Origin: Gammaproteobacteria bacterium
GTDB lineage: Bacteria > Pseudomonadota > Gammaproteobacteria > Coxiellales > Coxiellaceae
Reading direction: 5' to 3'
DNA length: 10,718 bases
NCBI GenBank assembly: GCA_021774015.1
Contig: JAJFJO010000347.1
Location: 1 to 10,718 of the forward strand
Shown: positions 1-6,911 of the stretch, in pieces
How the letters are laid out: each line of letters starts with the position of its first letter
Numbering within the stretch: the stretch's first letter is position 1
Program-made: the position numbers and the translations under genes
Notes under the pieces: model-generated
What the model was told of the DNA's origin: nothing
Database searches by the model: none
Seen by the model: the letters and a program-made list of their open reading frames with translations, nothing else

Positions 1-89
1 TTCTCCAAGATCGACAAATGTCGTTTTTGGAGAAATACCAAGAGTGTGGTAAACTTCTCCAAGATCGACAAATGTCGTTTTTGGAGAAA
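1..89. repeat. Two direct copies of a 35-bp palindromic element
   Basis: Identical 35-bp units lie at 1-35 and 55-89, with a 54-bp period and 19 bp between them. Each unit is itself an imperfect inverted repeat: the outer arms TTCTCCAA and TTGGAGAA are perfect, the inner arms CGACA and TGTCG are perfect, and only a G-T and a T-T pairing interrupt the stem. The second copy ends two bases before the ATPase start codon. Its right arm contains GGAG (83-86), which is the Shine-Dalgarno sequence of that gene. A folded transcript would therefore hide the ribosome binding site; that role is inferred. The array may continue left of the window. Confidence 0.9.
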
Positions 90-95
90 GTATGA
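3..95 (+). other. Open frame through the repeat array, possible leader peptide or tail of an upstream gene
   Basis: The 54-bp repeat period is a multiple of three, so a frame stays open from the window edge through both copies and stops at TGA 93-95. It contains ATG codons at 18 and 72 and spells an 18-residue repeat unit containing DRQMSFLEK twice. The stop overlaps the ATPase start as ATGA (92-95), a usual translational-coupling arrangement. No Shine-Dalgarno is evident before ATG 18 or ATG 72. The frame may be the C-terminus of a gene left of the window, a short leader cistron, or chance. Frame 1 is also open here, so openness alone is weak evidence. Confidence 0.25.
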
Positions 96-1525
96 AAGCA
101 CCTTTTATTGGTAGAGATTTCGAACTAAAGCAGCTAGATGAGCTACTGGATAAGCAAGTGCCTAGTCTAGTGGCTATGCGTGGGCGCAGAAGAATAGGCA
201 AGAGCCGTTTGGTACGAGAGTTTGCGAAAAATAAAACGTTTTATGAATTTAGTGGGCTTGCGCCAGAAGATGGCGTGAGTGCTCAGGACCAGCGGAATGA
301 GTTTGCTCGTTTATTAGGCGAGCAAACGGGTTTGCCTGAACTGCAGACTGATGATTGGAGTAAATTATTTTCTTTGCTTAATGAGCGAATCAAAAGAGGC
401 CGAGTTATTCTTTTTCTCGATGAAATTTCTTGGATGGGTCAAGATGACCCAACTTTCTTACCTAAATTAAAAAACGCATGGGATTTGTATTTTAGCCGAA
501 ATTCAAAGTTGGTGTTAATTTTATGTGGCTCTGTTTCAACATGGATCGAGAATAATATTATTAATAGCACTGCTTTTTTTGGCAGAATTTCATTGGATGT
601 TATTTTGAAAGAAATTTCTTTGCCCGATTGTAATGATTTATTAAATCAACTGGGCTTTAAGCGTTCGTCTCAGGAAAAAATGCATTATTTGGCATTAACC
701 GGATGCGTTCCATGGTATCTAGAGCTTATAAATCCTGAGTACTCTGCTGCCGATAACATTCGGAAGCTATGTTTTGAGCCGAACGCGATATTGATTAACG
801 AGTATCAGCGTATTTTCCATGATTTATTTGGTAGGCGAGGTGACATTTATTCAAAAATCATTAAAGCATTGGTTAAGCAGGCGCTCGGGTATTCGGAATT
901 GTCATCAAAAGTTAAGTATCCCAAAGGTAGTGCCTTTTCAAGTTATTTGGAGGACTTAGAAATATCTGGCTATATTCAAAAGTTCCATACATGGGATATT
1001 GCTAAGCATCATCCTGCTAAGCAAGCACGCTTTCGATTAAGAGATAATTATTTAAGATTTTATTTTAAGTTTATTTCACCTAAATTAAAGCAAATAGAAA
1101 AGAATCAATTTTCCAGAATGAATATCGATCAATTATTGGGTTGGAGGACGTTAGTTGGCTTGCAGTTTGAAAACTTAGTTTTGAACAATCGAGACATAAT
1201 ATTAAAGAATTTGAATATAGCCCCACATACTATTTTACAAGATGACCCTTATTTCCAGGCAAAAACAGCGCGTAGTTCAGGCTGTCAAATTGATTATTTG
1301 GTTCAAACCGAGAGTAAAACATTATATGCATGTGAAATAAAAAGTGCCGCAGTTTTAAAACCATTGCAAATTATTAAAGAAATGGAAGAAAAGCTTAAGA
1401 GTTTATCATTGCCTAGAGGTTTTGCAGTACTGCCCGTGCTGATTCACTTTTCAGAGCTTGATGATGACTCGCCCCTTTATGAGTATTTTCATCGAGTGAT
1501 AGATTTAAGGATGTGTTTTTCCTAG
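92..1525 (+). CDS. AAA-type ATPase with C-terminal DUF234/PD-(D/E)XK-like nuclease domain
   Basis: This 477-aa protein belongs to the archaeal-type ATPase class (PF01637-like). Walker A is GRRRIGKS at residues 31-38, Walker B is VILFLDEI at 105-112 (D110, E111), and a sensor-1-like strand LCGS sits at 144-147. A winged-helix-like middle segment (about 250-300) leads to RFRLRDNYLRFYF (313-325), typical of DUF234. The end carries a PD-(D/E)XK-type pattern: E360 in QFENL, D401 in QIDYL, and E415-x-K417 in CEIKS. All expected residues are present, so it is not obviously decayed. The function of this family is poorly known; ATP-dependent DNA processing or a defence role is inference only. The start at 92 is set by GGAG at 83-86 and an in-frame stop at 50-52. 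The gene stands alone, has no recognisable partner, and converges with ahcY. Confidence 0.88.
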   Translation: MKAPFIGRDFELKQLDELLDKQVPSLVAMRGRRRIGKSRLVREFAKNKTFYEFSGLAPEDGVSAQDQRNEFARLLGEQTGLPELQTDDWSKLFSLLNERIKRGRVILFLDEISWMGQDDPTFLPKLKNAWDLYFSRNSKLVLILCGSVSTWIENNIINSTAFFGRISLDVILKEISLPDCNDLLNQLGFKRSSQEKMHYLALTGCVPWYLELINPEYSAADNIRKLCFEPNAILINEYQRIFHDLFGRRGDIYSKIIKALVKQALGYSELSSKVKYPKGSAFSSYLEDLEISGYIQKFHTWDIAKHHPAKQARFRLRDNYLRFYFKFISPKLKQIEKNQFSRMNIDQLLGWRTLVGLQFENLVLNNRDIILKNLNIAPHTILQDDPYFQAKTARSSGCQIDYLVQTESKTLYACEIKSAAVLKPLQIIKEMEEKLKSLSLPRGFAVLPVLIHFSELDDDSPLYEYFHRVIDLRMCFS

Positions 1526-1580
1526 CGCCCCTTTTTGCCATGCTATTAAGGTTATGGTCTAATGTCTTCAAGTATTGATC

Positions 1581-1622
1581 GCATGCCCCCCGATGGTGAT
1601 ATAATCACGCATAGGGGCATGC
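1581..1622. terminator. Long hairpin between convergent ATPase and ahcY genes
   Basis: Arms GCATGCCCC (1581-1589) and GGGGCATGC (1614-1622) pair perfectly. Inside them ATG/CAT and GTGAT/ATCAC pair again around an ATA loop, giving about 17 base pairs in 42 nt. It lies 18 bp past the ahcY stop and 55 bp past the ATPase stop, where a shared terminator is expected. Neither side has a clear T-run, so intrinsic termination is uncertain; it could equally be a palindromic intergenic repeat. Confidence 0.5.
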
Positions 1623-1639
1623 TATTGATGCGTGCTTTA

Positions 1640-2968
1640 TCAGTAACGGTAATAATCAGGTTTGTAAGGCCCGTTTTTATCTACACCAATATAGTTAGCT
1701 TGCTTATCTGTTAACTCAGTTAAATGTGCGCCGACTCGTTCTAAGTGCAAGCGAGCAACCTTTTCATCAAGATGCTTAGGCAGTACATACACTTCATTTT
1801 TGTACTTATTCGAGTGCTGCCACAACTCTATTTGTGCCAACACTTGATTGGTGAATGAGTTTGACATGACAAAACTAGGGTGGCCAGTAGCACAACCCAA
1901 GTTAACCAAGCGGCCGCGCGCTAATAAAATAATACGTTTGCCATCAGGGAAAATAACATGATCCACTTGTGGTTTAATGTTTTCCCACTGATATTTTTCA
2001 ATCGATGCAACATCAATCTCTGTATCGAAGTGGCCGATGTTACAAACGATGGCTTGGTCTTTCATTGCAGCCATATGATCGTGAGTAATCACATCATCAT
2101 TACCTGTTGCTGTGACAATAATGTCGGCCATATTGACGACGTCATTAACAGTGACAACACGATAGCCTTCCATCGCTGCCTGTAATGCACAAATAGGATC
2201 GACTTCTGTAACCCAAACCGTTGCGCCTAAACCACGTAGTGCTTGTGCACAACCTTTACCGACATCGCCATAACCACATACTAAAGCAATTTTACCAGCG
2301 ATCATTACATCAGTAGCACGTTTGATCGCATCTACTAAGGATTCACGGCAACCGTATAAGTTATCAAATTTAGATTTAGTAACAGAATCGTTAACGTTAA
2401 TCGCTGGGCATTTTAATGAGCTTTCTTTTGCCATTTCATACAAACGATGTACGCCAGTTGTTGTTTCTTCAGATAAGCCTTTGATGTCAGCTAATAGTTC
2501 AGGGTGTTTGTCATGAACCACTTGTGTTAAATCACCGCCGTCATCTAATAATAAGTTAGGTGTCCAATTGTTTGGGCCGGTTAACGTGTGTTCGATACAC
2601 TCATAATATTCTTCTTCAGTTTCACCTTTCCATGCGAATACCGGTATGCCAGTAGCAGCCATCGCAGCGGCAGCGTGATCTTGTGTTGAATATATATTGC
2701 AAGAAGACCAACGCACTTCAGCACCTAAATGAACAAGGGTTTCTATTAACACAGCCGTTTGGATTGTCATATGCAGGCAGCCAACAATACGTGCGCCTTT
2801 TAAAGGTTGCTTAGCGCCGAGTTCTTTGCGCAACGCCATTAAACCAGGCATTTCTGTTTCTGCGATTGCGATTTCTTTGCGGCCAAAATCAGCTAATGAA
2901 ATATCGGCGATTTGATAGTCTGTTGTAAGGTTATTTTTTTTTGTGGTTGTCATTACAGCTTCTTCCAT
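1640..2968 (-). CDS. ahcY: Adenosylhomocysteinase (S-adenosylhomocysteine hydrolase)
   Basis: This cytosolic NAD-dependent enzyme splits S-adenosylhomocysteine to adenosine and homocysteine, removing the product inhibitor of methyltransferases. The protein is 442 aa, a normal bacterial length. Visible hallmarks are HMTIQTA (66-72), LLLDDGGD (139-146), NVNDSVTKSKFDN (191-203) with the substrate-site Lys and Asp, the NAD-binding CGYGDVGKG (231-239), GHFDTEID (312-319), and the canonical C-terminus KPDYYRY. The start at 2968 is supported by GAGG about 8 nt upstream; Met6 (codon starting at 2953) is an alternative with only a weak purine stretch. It starts 14 bp after the metK stop, so the two form one transcription unit. 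Its homocysteine product can feed the CBS/CGL pair encoded at 7984-10143. Confidence 0.98.
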   Translation of the reverse strand: MEEAVMTTTKKNNLTTDYQIADISLADFGRKEIAIAETEMPGLMALRKELGAKQPLKGARIVGCLHMTIQTAVLIETLVHLGAEVRWSSCNIYSTQDHAAAAMAATGIPVFAWKGETEEEYYECIEHTLTGPNNWTPNLLLDDGGDLTQVVHDKHPELLADIKGLSEETTTGVHRLYEMAKESSLKCPAINVNDSVTKSKFDNLYGCRESLVDAIKRATDVMIAGKIALVCGYGDVGKGCAQALRGLGATVWVTEVDPICALQAAMEGYRVVTVNDVVNMADIIVTATGNDDVITHDHMAAMKDQAIVCNIGHFDTEIDVASIEKYQWENIKPQVDHVIFPDGKRIILLARGRLVNLGCATGHPSFVMSNSFTNQVLAQIELWQHSNKYKNEVYVLPKHLDEKVARLHLERVGAHLTELTDKQANYIGVDKNGPYKPDYYRY

Positions 2969-2982
2969 TGTGTTGTCCTCAA

Positions 2983-4155
2983 TTATGAATGGGCAGCGTT
3001 CGCAAACGCATCTTCTTTTAGTGCTTCTGCCTTATCAGTGCGTTCCCAAGTAAAGCTTGCCTCTTCGCGGCCAAAGTGACCATAAGTTGCAGTGGGCTGA
3101 TAAATAGGTTGCAATAATTGTAACATGTCAACAATGCCCTTGGGCGTTAAGTTAAAATGCTCTCTAATTAAAGTAATAATGCGATTGCCATTGATTTTTT
3201 CAGTGCCAAAGGTTTCGACATGAATAGAAACGGGTTCAGCAACACCAATCGCATAAGCCAATTGAATTTCGCAACGATCAGCAAGGCCGGCAGCGACAAT
3301 ATTTTTTGCCACATAACGCGCCGCGTAAGCAGCGGAGCGATCGACCTTAGATGCATCTTTACCGGAAAAACAACCGCCACCATGGTGTGCCATGCCACCA
3401 TAGGTGTCGACGATGATTTTACGACCAGTTAGCCCGCAATCACCGACTGGGCCACCAATAACAAAGCGACCTGTTGGATTAATAAAATAACGAGTGTCTT
3501 GTAGCCAGCTGCTTGGGATAATCGGTTTGATGATTTCTTCAATTACAGCTTCCTTCAATGCGTTTTGCGTAATGTCAGGATTGTGTTGAGTTGATAATAC
3601 AATCGTATCGACGCTAACGGGTTTGTTATTTTCATAACGTAAAGTGACTTGGCTTTTTGCATCGGGGCGGAGCCAAGGTAGGGTGCCATTTTTGCGAACT
3701 TCAGCTTGGCGTTTTACCAAAAGATGCGCGTAAGTGATTGGGGCAGGCATAAGGACATCGGTTTCATTCGACGCATAACCAAACATTAAACCTTGGTCGC
3801 CGGCACCTTGTTGTTTGTCTTTATCCTCATCGACTCCCATAGCGATATCAACAGATTGCTTGCCGATGGAAGTGAGAACAGAGCAGCTGTCTGCATCAAA
3901 ACCTAGGTGTGGATCATTATAACCAATCTTGCGAATTGTGTTGCGTGTGATTTGTTCGATATCTACCCATGCTGATGTAGTGATTTCTCCAGCAATAAAC
4001 ACCATGCCATTTTTAACTAATGTCTCACAGGCTACGCGAGCATGTGGGTCTTCTTGCATGAGTGCATCCAAAATGGCGTCGGAGATCTGGTCAGCGATCT
4101 TATCTGGGTGGCCTTCGGAGACAGATTCAGAGGTGAAGATATCATTGAGATTCAT
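2983..4155 (-). CDS. metK: S-adenosylmethionine synthetase
   Basis: Makes S-adenosylmethionine from methionine and ATP in the cytosol. The protein is 390 aa, against 384 in E. coli, and nearly colinear with it. Visible hallmarks are FTSESVSEGHPDK (7-19, with catalytic H16 and metal-binding D18), GAGDQGLMFGYA (117-128), PTGRFVIGGPVGDCGLTGRK (227-246), the glycine-rich loop GGMAHHGGGCFSGKD (253-267), and SKVDRSAAY (269-277). The loop reads GGGCFSGKD where GGGAFSGKD is usual, a small oddity. The start at 4155 has AGGA about 6 nt upstream. The gene leads the metK-ahcY operon and is transcribed away from the small membrane protein gene at 4355. No SAM riboswitch or MetJ-type box was recognised in its leader. 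Confidence 0.98.
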   Translation of the reverse strand: MNLNDIFTSESVSEGHPDKIADQISDAILDALMQEDPHARVACETLVKNGMVFIAGEITTSAWVDIEQITRNTIRKIGYNDPHLGFDADSCSVLTSIGKQSVDIAMGVDEDKDKQQGAGDQGLMFGYASNETDVLMPAPITYAHLLVKRQAEVRKNGTLPWLRPDAKSQVTLRYENNKPVSVDTIVLSTQHNPDITQNALKEAVIEEIIKPIIPSSWLQDTRYFINPTGRFVIGGPVGDCGLTGRKIIVDTYGGMAHHGGGCFSGKDASKVDRSAAYAARYVAKNIVAAGLADRCEIQLAYAIGVAEPVSIHVETFGTEKINGNRIITLIREHFNLTPKGIVDMLQLLQPIYQPTATYGHFGREEASFTWERTDKAEALKEDAFANAAHS

Positions 4156-4282
4156 GTTGTTCCTGCTGAGTTGAGTAAATGATGAGAATATTAAATGATT
4201 TTCCTTACATTTGCACTTTTTCTGTGAATTTTTTAATTGTTTGCAGCGAGCATTTTAATTCAAAACTCACCTCTTATCGGTC
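4156..4282. other. Intergenic leader of metK, no confident element
   Basis: This AT-rich stretch must hold the metK promoter and 5' untranslated region on the minus strand. I searched for a SAM-type riboswitch fold, MetJ-like AGACGTCT repeats and a clear sigma70 promoter and found none that is convincing. The ribosome binding site AGGA lies just next to the metK start. Confidence 0.5.
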
Positions 4283-4311
4283 TTGCTTACCTGCTGGGAT
4301 CGGGCTATCAT
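4283..4311 (+). promoter_or_regulatory. Sigma70-like promoter of the small membrane protein gene
   Basis: TTGCTT (4283-4288) and TATCAT (4306-4311) are separated by exactly 17 bp; the -10 matches TATAAT at five of six positions. Transcription would begin near 4318 and leave a leader of about 37 nt before the ATG at 4355. This argues against translation starting at the TTG at 4283, which falls inside the -35 box. Confidence 0.5.
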
Positions 4312-4354
4312 GTGCAACATGGAGAACATAAAGAGAACGAAAAGGAGTAACACA

Positions 4355-4615
4355 ATGCGCACATCACTTACATTTACTTACGGCTACCCCATTATGGATA
4401 AACGCCGTTACGGTTTTAAAGAATTTACCATGATTGCAGCAAAAAATCTTTTAATGCTTGCTGTCGTGTTGATGCTGGGTTACGCCAGCGATAGAGGAGA
4501 CCACAGCATGCTAAGCGACAAGGATTTAGCGCTTTTAGCGAAGCCTATGGTATATCAGCTAGCTGGGGCTATTGATTCAGAGGCGATGGATTATATGGTA
4601 TCTAATTTCCATTAA
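4355..4615 (+). CDS. Small hypothetical single-helix membrane or exported protein
   Basis: This 86-aa protein has no recognisable family. The start at 4355 is chosen because a strong AAAGGAG (4341-4347) lies 7 nt before it; an in-frame TTG at 4283 would add 24 residues but lies in the predicted promoter. Residues 1-25 are polar and basic (ending YGFKEFT), and residues 28-43 (AAKNLLMLAVVLMLGY) form one hydrophobic helix followed by an acidic, soluble C-terminal half. That suggests a single-pass inner-membrane protein with a cytoplasmic N-terminus, or a late-positioned export signal; there is no lipobox cysteine. It is divergent from metK and lies 79 bp before the SH3 protein gene, on the same strand. 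The function is unknown. Confidence 0.6.
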   Translation: MRTSLTFTYGYPIMDKRRYGFKEFTMIAAKNLLMLAVVLMLGYASDRGDHSMLSDKDLALLAKPMVYQLAGAIDSEAMDYMVSNFH

Positions 4616-4655
4616 AGATAGATACTACGTAATATACTTTAGCGGATTTGAGCTA

Positions 4656-4661
4656 TATAAT
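4656..4661 (+). promoter_or_regulatory. Possible -10 box before the SH3 protein gene
   Basis: A perfect TATAAT lies 34 bp before the start codon at 4695. No good -35 hexamer stands 16-18 bp upstream, so the gene may have its own weak or activator-dependent promoter, or read through from 4318. Confidence 0.3.
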
Positions 4662-4694
4662 TATCTTCACTTAAGCAATGGAAGGAGAAAATAA

Positions 4695-5414
4695 ATGCGT
4701 AAAATAGTAACTTTAGTGGTTTGTGCGGCAGGTGTATTGGCTCTTGGTATAGCTAATGCAGCGCCAACTACAACATCTAAAGTGGGTGATAGTGTTAAGG
4801 CTGAGCAAGCTAAGTCTGATTTTATCTTACTATATGACAAACCCAGTAACGGCAAGGTAGTGCAGCGTTTGGCACCCAATGCTCGATTAGTGCCTATTTA
4901 TCAGGATGGTAATTGGGTAAAGGTAGGCAACCCTCGTAATGGTGATACAGGTTGGGTTAATTTAGTGGAGTACCAAAAAGCACGGTATAACTATTATCGC
5001 CCAGACATACAAACCCTTTACGTACATATTAATAATACGGGTAAAAGCCGGCCTACTTTAAATGTCATTGCTTACAAGAATGGTAAGAAGCTTACTGAGA
5101 AAGAAGCTAGCGCTCTTTATAAGCGTCTTCGTTCGCAAGAGAAGGCCCAGTTCCAAAGGGTGCAAAAATTATCTTGGTCGATGCAGAGTATGATGGATCA
5201 AGACGTATTAAATGCAGAACACTTTATGAATGCTGCTTGGGATAACCCGCCTTGGATGGCGCCAGTCATTTTGGTGCCAGTAGCTTCTGATGATGCTGGC
5301 GCTGTGGGTGTTGCGCATGATGTTAATCATGATGCAACACAAGCAAAACCAGCTGCTAAGAACAATGCAGCTCAGCATGTTAGTACTGACTTGAAAGTTG
5401 GTGCCAAAGCATGA
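4695..5414 (+). CDS. Exported SH3 (SH3b-like) domain protein
   Basis: This 239-aa protein has a clear Sec signal peptide: basic MRK, a hydrophobic core to about residue 20, and an ANA cleavage site after residue 22. The mature protein is probably periplasmic. Residues about 42-93 look like a bacterial SH3 fold, with spaced LYDKPS, APNARL, DGNWVKVG and DTGWVNL strands; such domains often bind peptidoglycan or proteins. Next come a charged helical segment (about 133-160) and a Met/Trp-rich stretch (WSMQSMMDQD, 161-170). The tail (about 200-239) is low-complexity, rich in Ala, His and Lys. No catalytic domain is attached, so an adaptor or envelope role is inferred. AGGAG (4683-4687) precedes the start by 7 nt, and a strong terminator follows at 5474. 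Confidence 0.85.
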   Translation: MRKIVTLVVCAAGVLALGIANAAPTTTSKVGDSVKAEQAKSDFILLYDKPSNGKVVQRLAPNARLVPIYQDGNWVKVGNPRNGDTGWVNLVEYQKARYNYYRPDIQTLYVHINNTGKSRPTLNVIAYKNGKKLTEKEASALYKRLRSQEKAQFQRVQKLSWSMQSMMDQDVLNAEHFMNAAWDNPPWMAPVILVPVASDDAGAVGVAHDVNHDATQAKPAAKNNAAQHVSTDLKVGAKA

Positions 5415-5473
5415 CTGTTAGCGGCAGTTATTAATTAAAGATTTCTAGACCCCTACACCTAGGAAAATGACAG

Positions 5474-5500
5474 CGCCGGCTCTTGAGTCGGCGTTTTTTT
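5474..5500 (+). terminator. Rho-independent terminator of the SH3 protein gene
   Basis: A GC-rich stem formed by CGCCGGCTC and GAGTCGGCG, with one G-T pair, is followed directly by seven T residues (5494-5500). It lies 59 bp past the SH3 gene stop and is a textbook intrinsic terminator on the plus strand. Confidence 0.9.
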
Positions 5501-5558
5501 GTGAGCGCTTAATTAACCCCAGCTTTGTAAAGATAGGTGGGCCTAATTAAGCGCTTAC
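5501..5558. repeat. 15-bp inverted repeat with 28-bp spacer
   Basis: GTGAGCGCTTAATTA (5501-5515) pairs with TAATTAAGCGCTTAC (5544-5558) at 14 of 15 positions. It begins at the base after the terminator T-run. It may be a second, weaker terminator (the right arm is followed by TTTTG), a protein-binding site, or a footprint of an inserted element; the sequence does not decide. Confidence 0.75.
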
Positions 5559-5676
5559 TTTTGTGTTATAAAATCTCATGGTAATGCTTTACCCAGCGTT
5601 ATAGCGGATAGCTTTATTACGAAGTTCGGGCAATAACCTACCTTAAAAAATCAATGAGTTACAAGGCACGATAAAA

Positions 5677-5705
5677 TTATTTATTAATAAACAATTGGTT
5701 ATAAT
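5677..5705 (+). promoter_or_regulatory. Likely promoter of the second ATPase gene
   Basis: A perfect TATAAT (5700-5705) has TTATTT (5677-5682) 17 bp upstream as a poor -35 in very AT-rich DNA. Transcription would start near 5712, inside the left arm of the palindrome at 5707-5750, leaving a leader of about 87 nt. Confidence 0.45.
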
Positions 5706-5706
5706 G

Positions 5707-5750
5707 TTGCAACTATGCACATTGCATAGTTGCAATGTGCATAGTTGCAA
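5707..5750. repeat. Perfect palindrome with 20-bp arms in the leader of the second ATPase gene
   Basis: Left arm TTGCAACTATGCACATTGCA (5707-5726) and right arm (5731-5750) are exact reverse complements around a TAGT loop. The predicted transcription start lies in the left arm. The placement fits an operator or a strong 5' hairpin of the mRNA; which one is inference. Confidence 0.95.
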
Positions 5751-5753
5751 TGT
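5724..5753 (+). repeat. Tandem 15-bp repeat inside the palindrome
   Basis: GCATAGTTGCAATGT occurs twice in direct tandem (5724-5738 and 5739-5753), and most of an inverted third copy forms the left arm (ACTATGC within 5707-5726). The same core is thus present three times, as expected for an operator bound by a multimer or for a repeat that grew by slippage. Confidence 0.9.
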
Positions 5754-5798
5754 ATGATTTACTCGTATTCTGTGACGGTTGATTAGAGGGTATTGGTA

Positions 5799-6911
5799 AT
5801 GAAAATGTTTCCATCTGGTATTGCTGAGGGTGCGGCATTTTGCAACCGGAAGCAAGAAAGAGTGCAGTTAAGTAGGTATATCGAGAATACTCAACACACA
5901 GTGATTATGGCGCCAAGACGCTATGGTAAATCCAGCCTGATCGCCCAAGTGGTCAGAGATAACAGTTATAAGTATGTGTGGGTTGATTTTCTTTCAGTCA
6001 CAACAAAAAAGGAGGCAGAAGAAAAAATTCGAGCAGCTGCAAAAGATTTATTACTTTTATTAGCCCCAGAATTAAAAAAAGTACAACTACAAACAGTTGA
6101 TAAGGTAAGAGCGATGTCTCCTGAGCTTAATTTAAGTGCAATGGGGCAATCGTTAACACTAACATTATCGTCAGATGATACTACGCCAATTGATGAAGTA
6201 TTAAAGCAGCTTGATGAGTATGCTCAAAAAACGAATAAAAAGGCAGTGTTAGTGTTTGATGAGTTTCAGCAAATTAGTGAACTTAAGGAGAGTCAGGCAG
6301 TTGAAGCATTGATAAGACATGCAGTGGAAAGAAGCAAAGCGATTACTTATATATTTTCAGGCAGCAACCGACATTTATTACAAGACATGTTCAGTAAGAG
6401 CAATCGGCCTTTATATAGATTATGTACAGTAATAACAATTGACCGTATAGAGGCTGGTGAGTATATGGAATTTATAAACAAAGCAGCGGAAATAAAATGG
6501 GGGGTGCAATTGTCAGATGATGTGCATAACACCATCCTCAAGCTAACTGAAAGACATTCATCTTATATAAATGTTTTATGTAACGAATTATGGCTAAAAG
6601 AGAAGCCACCTGCTGATCATAAAACTGTTGAAAGTGTATGGGCGTCTTATGTTCTACGACATAAAGGCATCATAGTTTCAGATATCATTTCCCTTGCTCT
6701 TAATCAGAAAAAAATAGTCAGAGAATTGTCTTTCCAACCTGAGGAGGCACCTTATAGCGCTAGTTTTTCAATTAGATTGCAAATATCAACCGCCAGTGTT
6801 CGCCGAGCATTAGAAACATTACTTTTAAAAGATATTGTCTACCAAAATGAGGAGTTATTATATAGCGTACTTGACCCTGCAATTAGCTATTATTTTCGAT
6901 ATCTTCATTAA
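5799..6911 (+). CDS. COG1672-like AAA-type ATPase with C-terminal winged-helix region
   Basis: This 370-aa protein belongs to the archaeal-type ATPase class (PF01637-like), as does the protein at 92-1525, but its C-terminal region differs. Numbered from the ATG at 5799, Walker A is APRRYGKSS (38-46), Walker B is VLVFDEF (150-156; D154, E155), and the sensor-1-like FSGSNR lies at 186-191. Residues about 295-360 look like a winged helix (SIRLQISTASVRRALETLL), which suggests nucleic acid binding; no PD-(D/E)XK motif is seen. The start at 5799 is preferred because GAGGG (5786-5790) is 8 nt upstream; an in-frame TTG at 5793 is too close. It is a single-gene unit without recognised partners. Function is unknown; a role in a mobile or defence context is inference. 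Confidence 0.85.
   Translation: MKMFPSGIAEGAAFCNRKQERVQLSRYIENTQHTVIMAPRRYGKSSLIAQVVRDNSYKYVWVDFLSVTTKKEAEEKIRAAAKDLLLLLAPELKKVQLQTVDKVRAMSPELNLSAMGQSLTLTLSSDDTTPIDEVLKQLDEYAQKTNKKAVLVFDEFQQISELKESQAVEALIRHAVERSKAITYIFSGSNRHLLQDMFSKSNRPLYRLCTVITIDRIEAGEYMEFINKAAEIKWGVQLSDDVHNTILKLTERHSSYINVLCNELWLKEKPPADHKTVESVWASYVLRHKGIIVSDIISLALNQKKIVRELSFQPEEAPYSASFSIRLQISTASVRRALETLLLKDIVYQNEELLYSVLDPAISYYFRYLH

Noticed and set aside
1..89. CRISPR array
   Set aside because: Only two repeats are visible, with a 19-bp spacer too short for a normal array, and there are no cas genes; the element is better read as a palindromic leader repeat.
1958..2185. Plus-strand frames inside ahcY, metK, cgl and cbs
   Set aside because: They lie opposite well-conserved genes and show no family features; they are antisense shadows.
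4156..4282. SAM riboswitch or MetJ operator upstream of metK
   Set aside because: No matching conserved core, and no AGACGTCT-like repeats were seen in the leader.
5643..5855. Minus-strand open frame of 70 codons across the palindrome
   Set aside because: It spans the promoter, palindrome and start of the ATPase gene; its repeated TLQLC residues come only from the DNA repeat, and it resembles no protein family.
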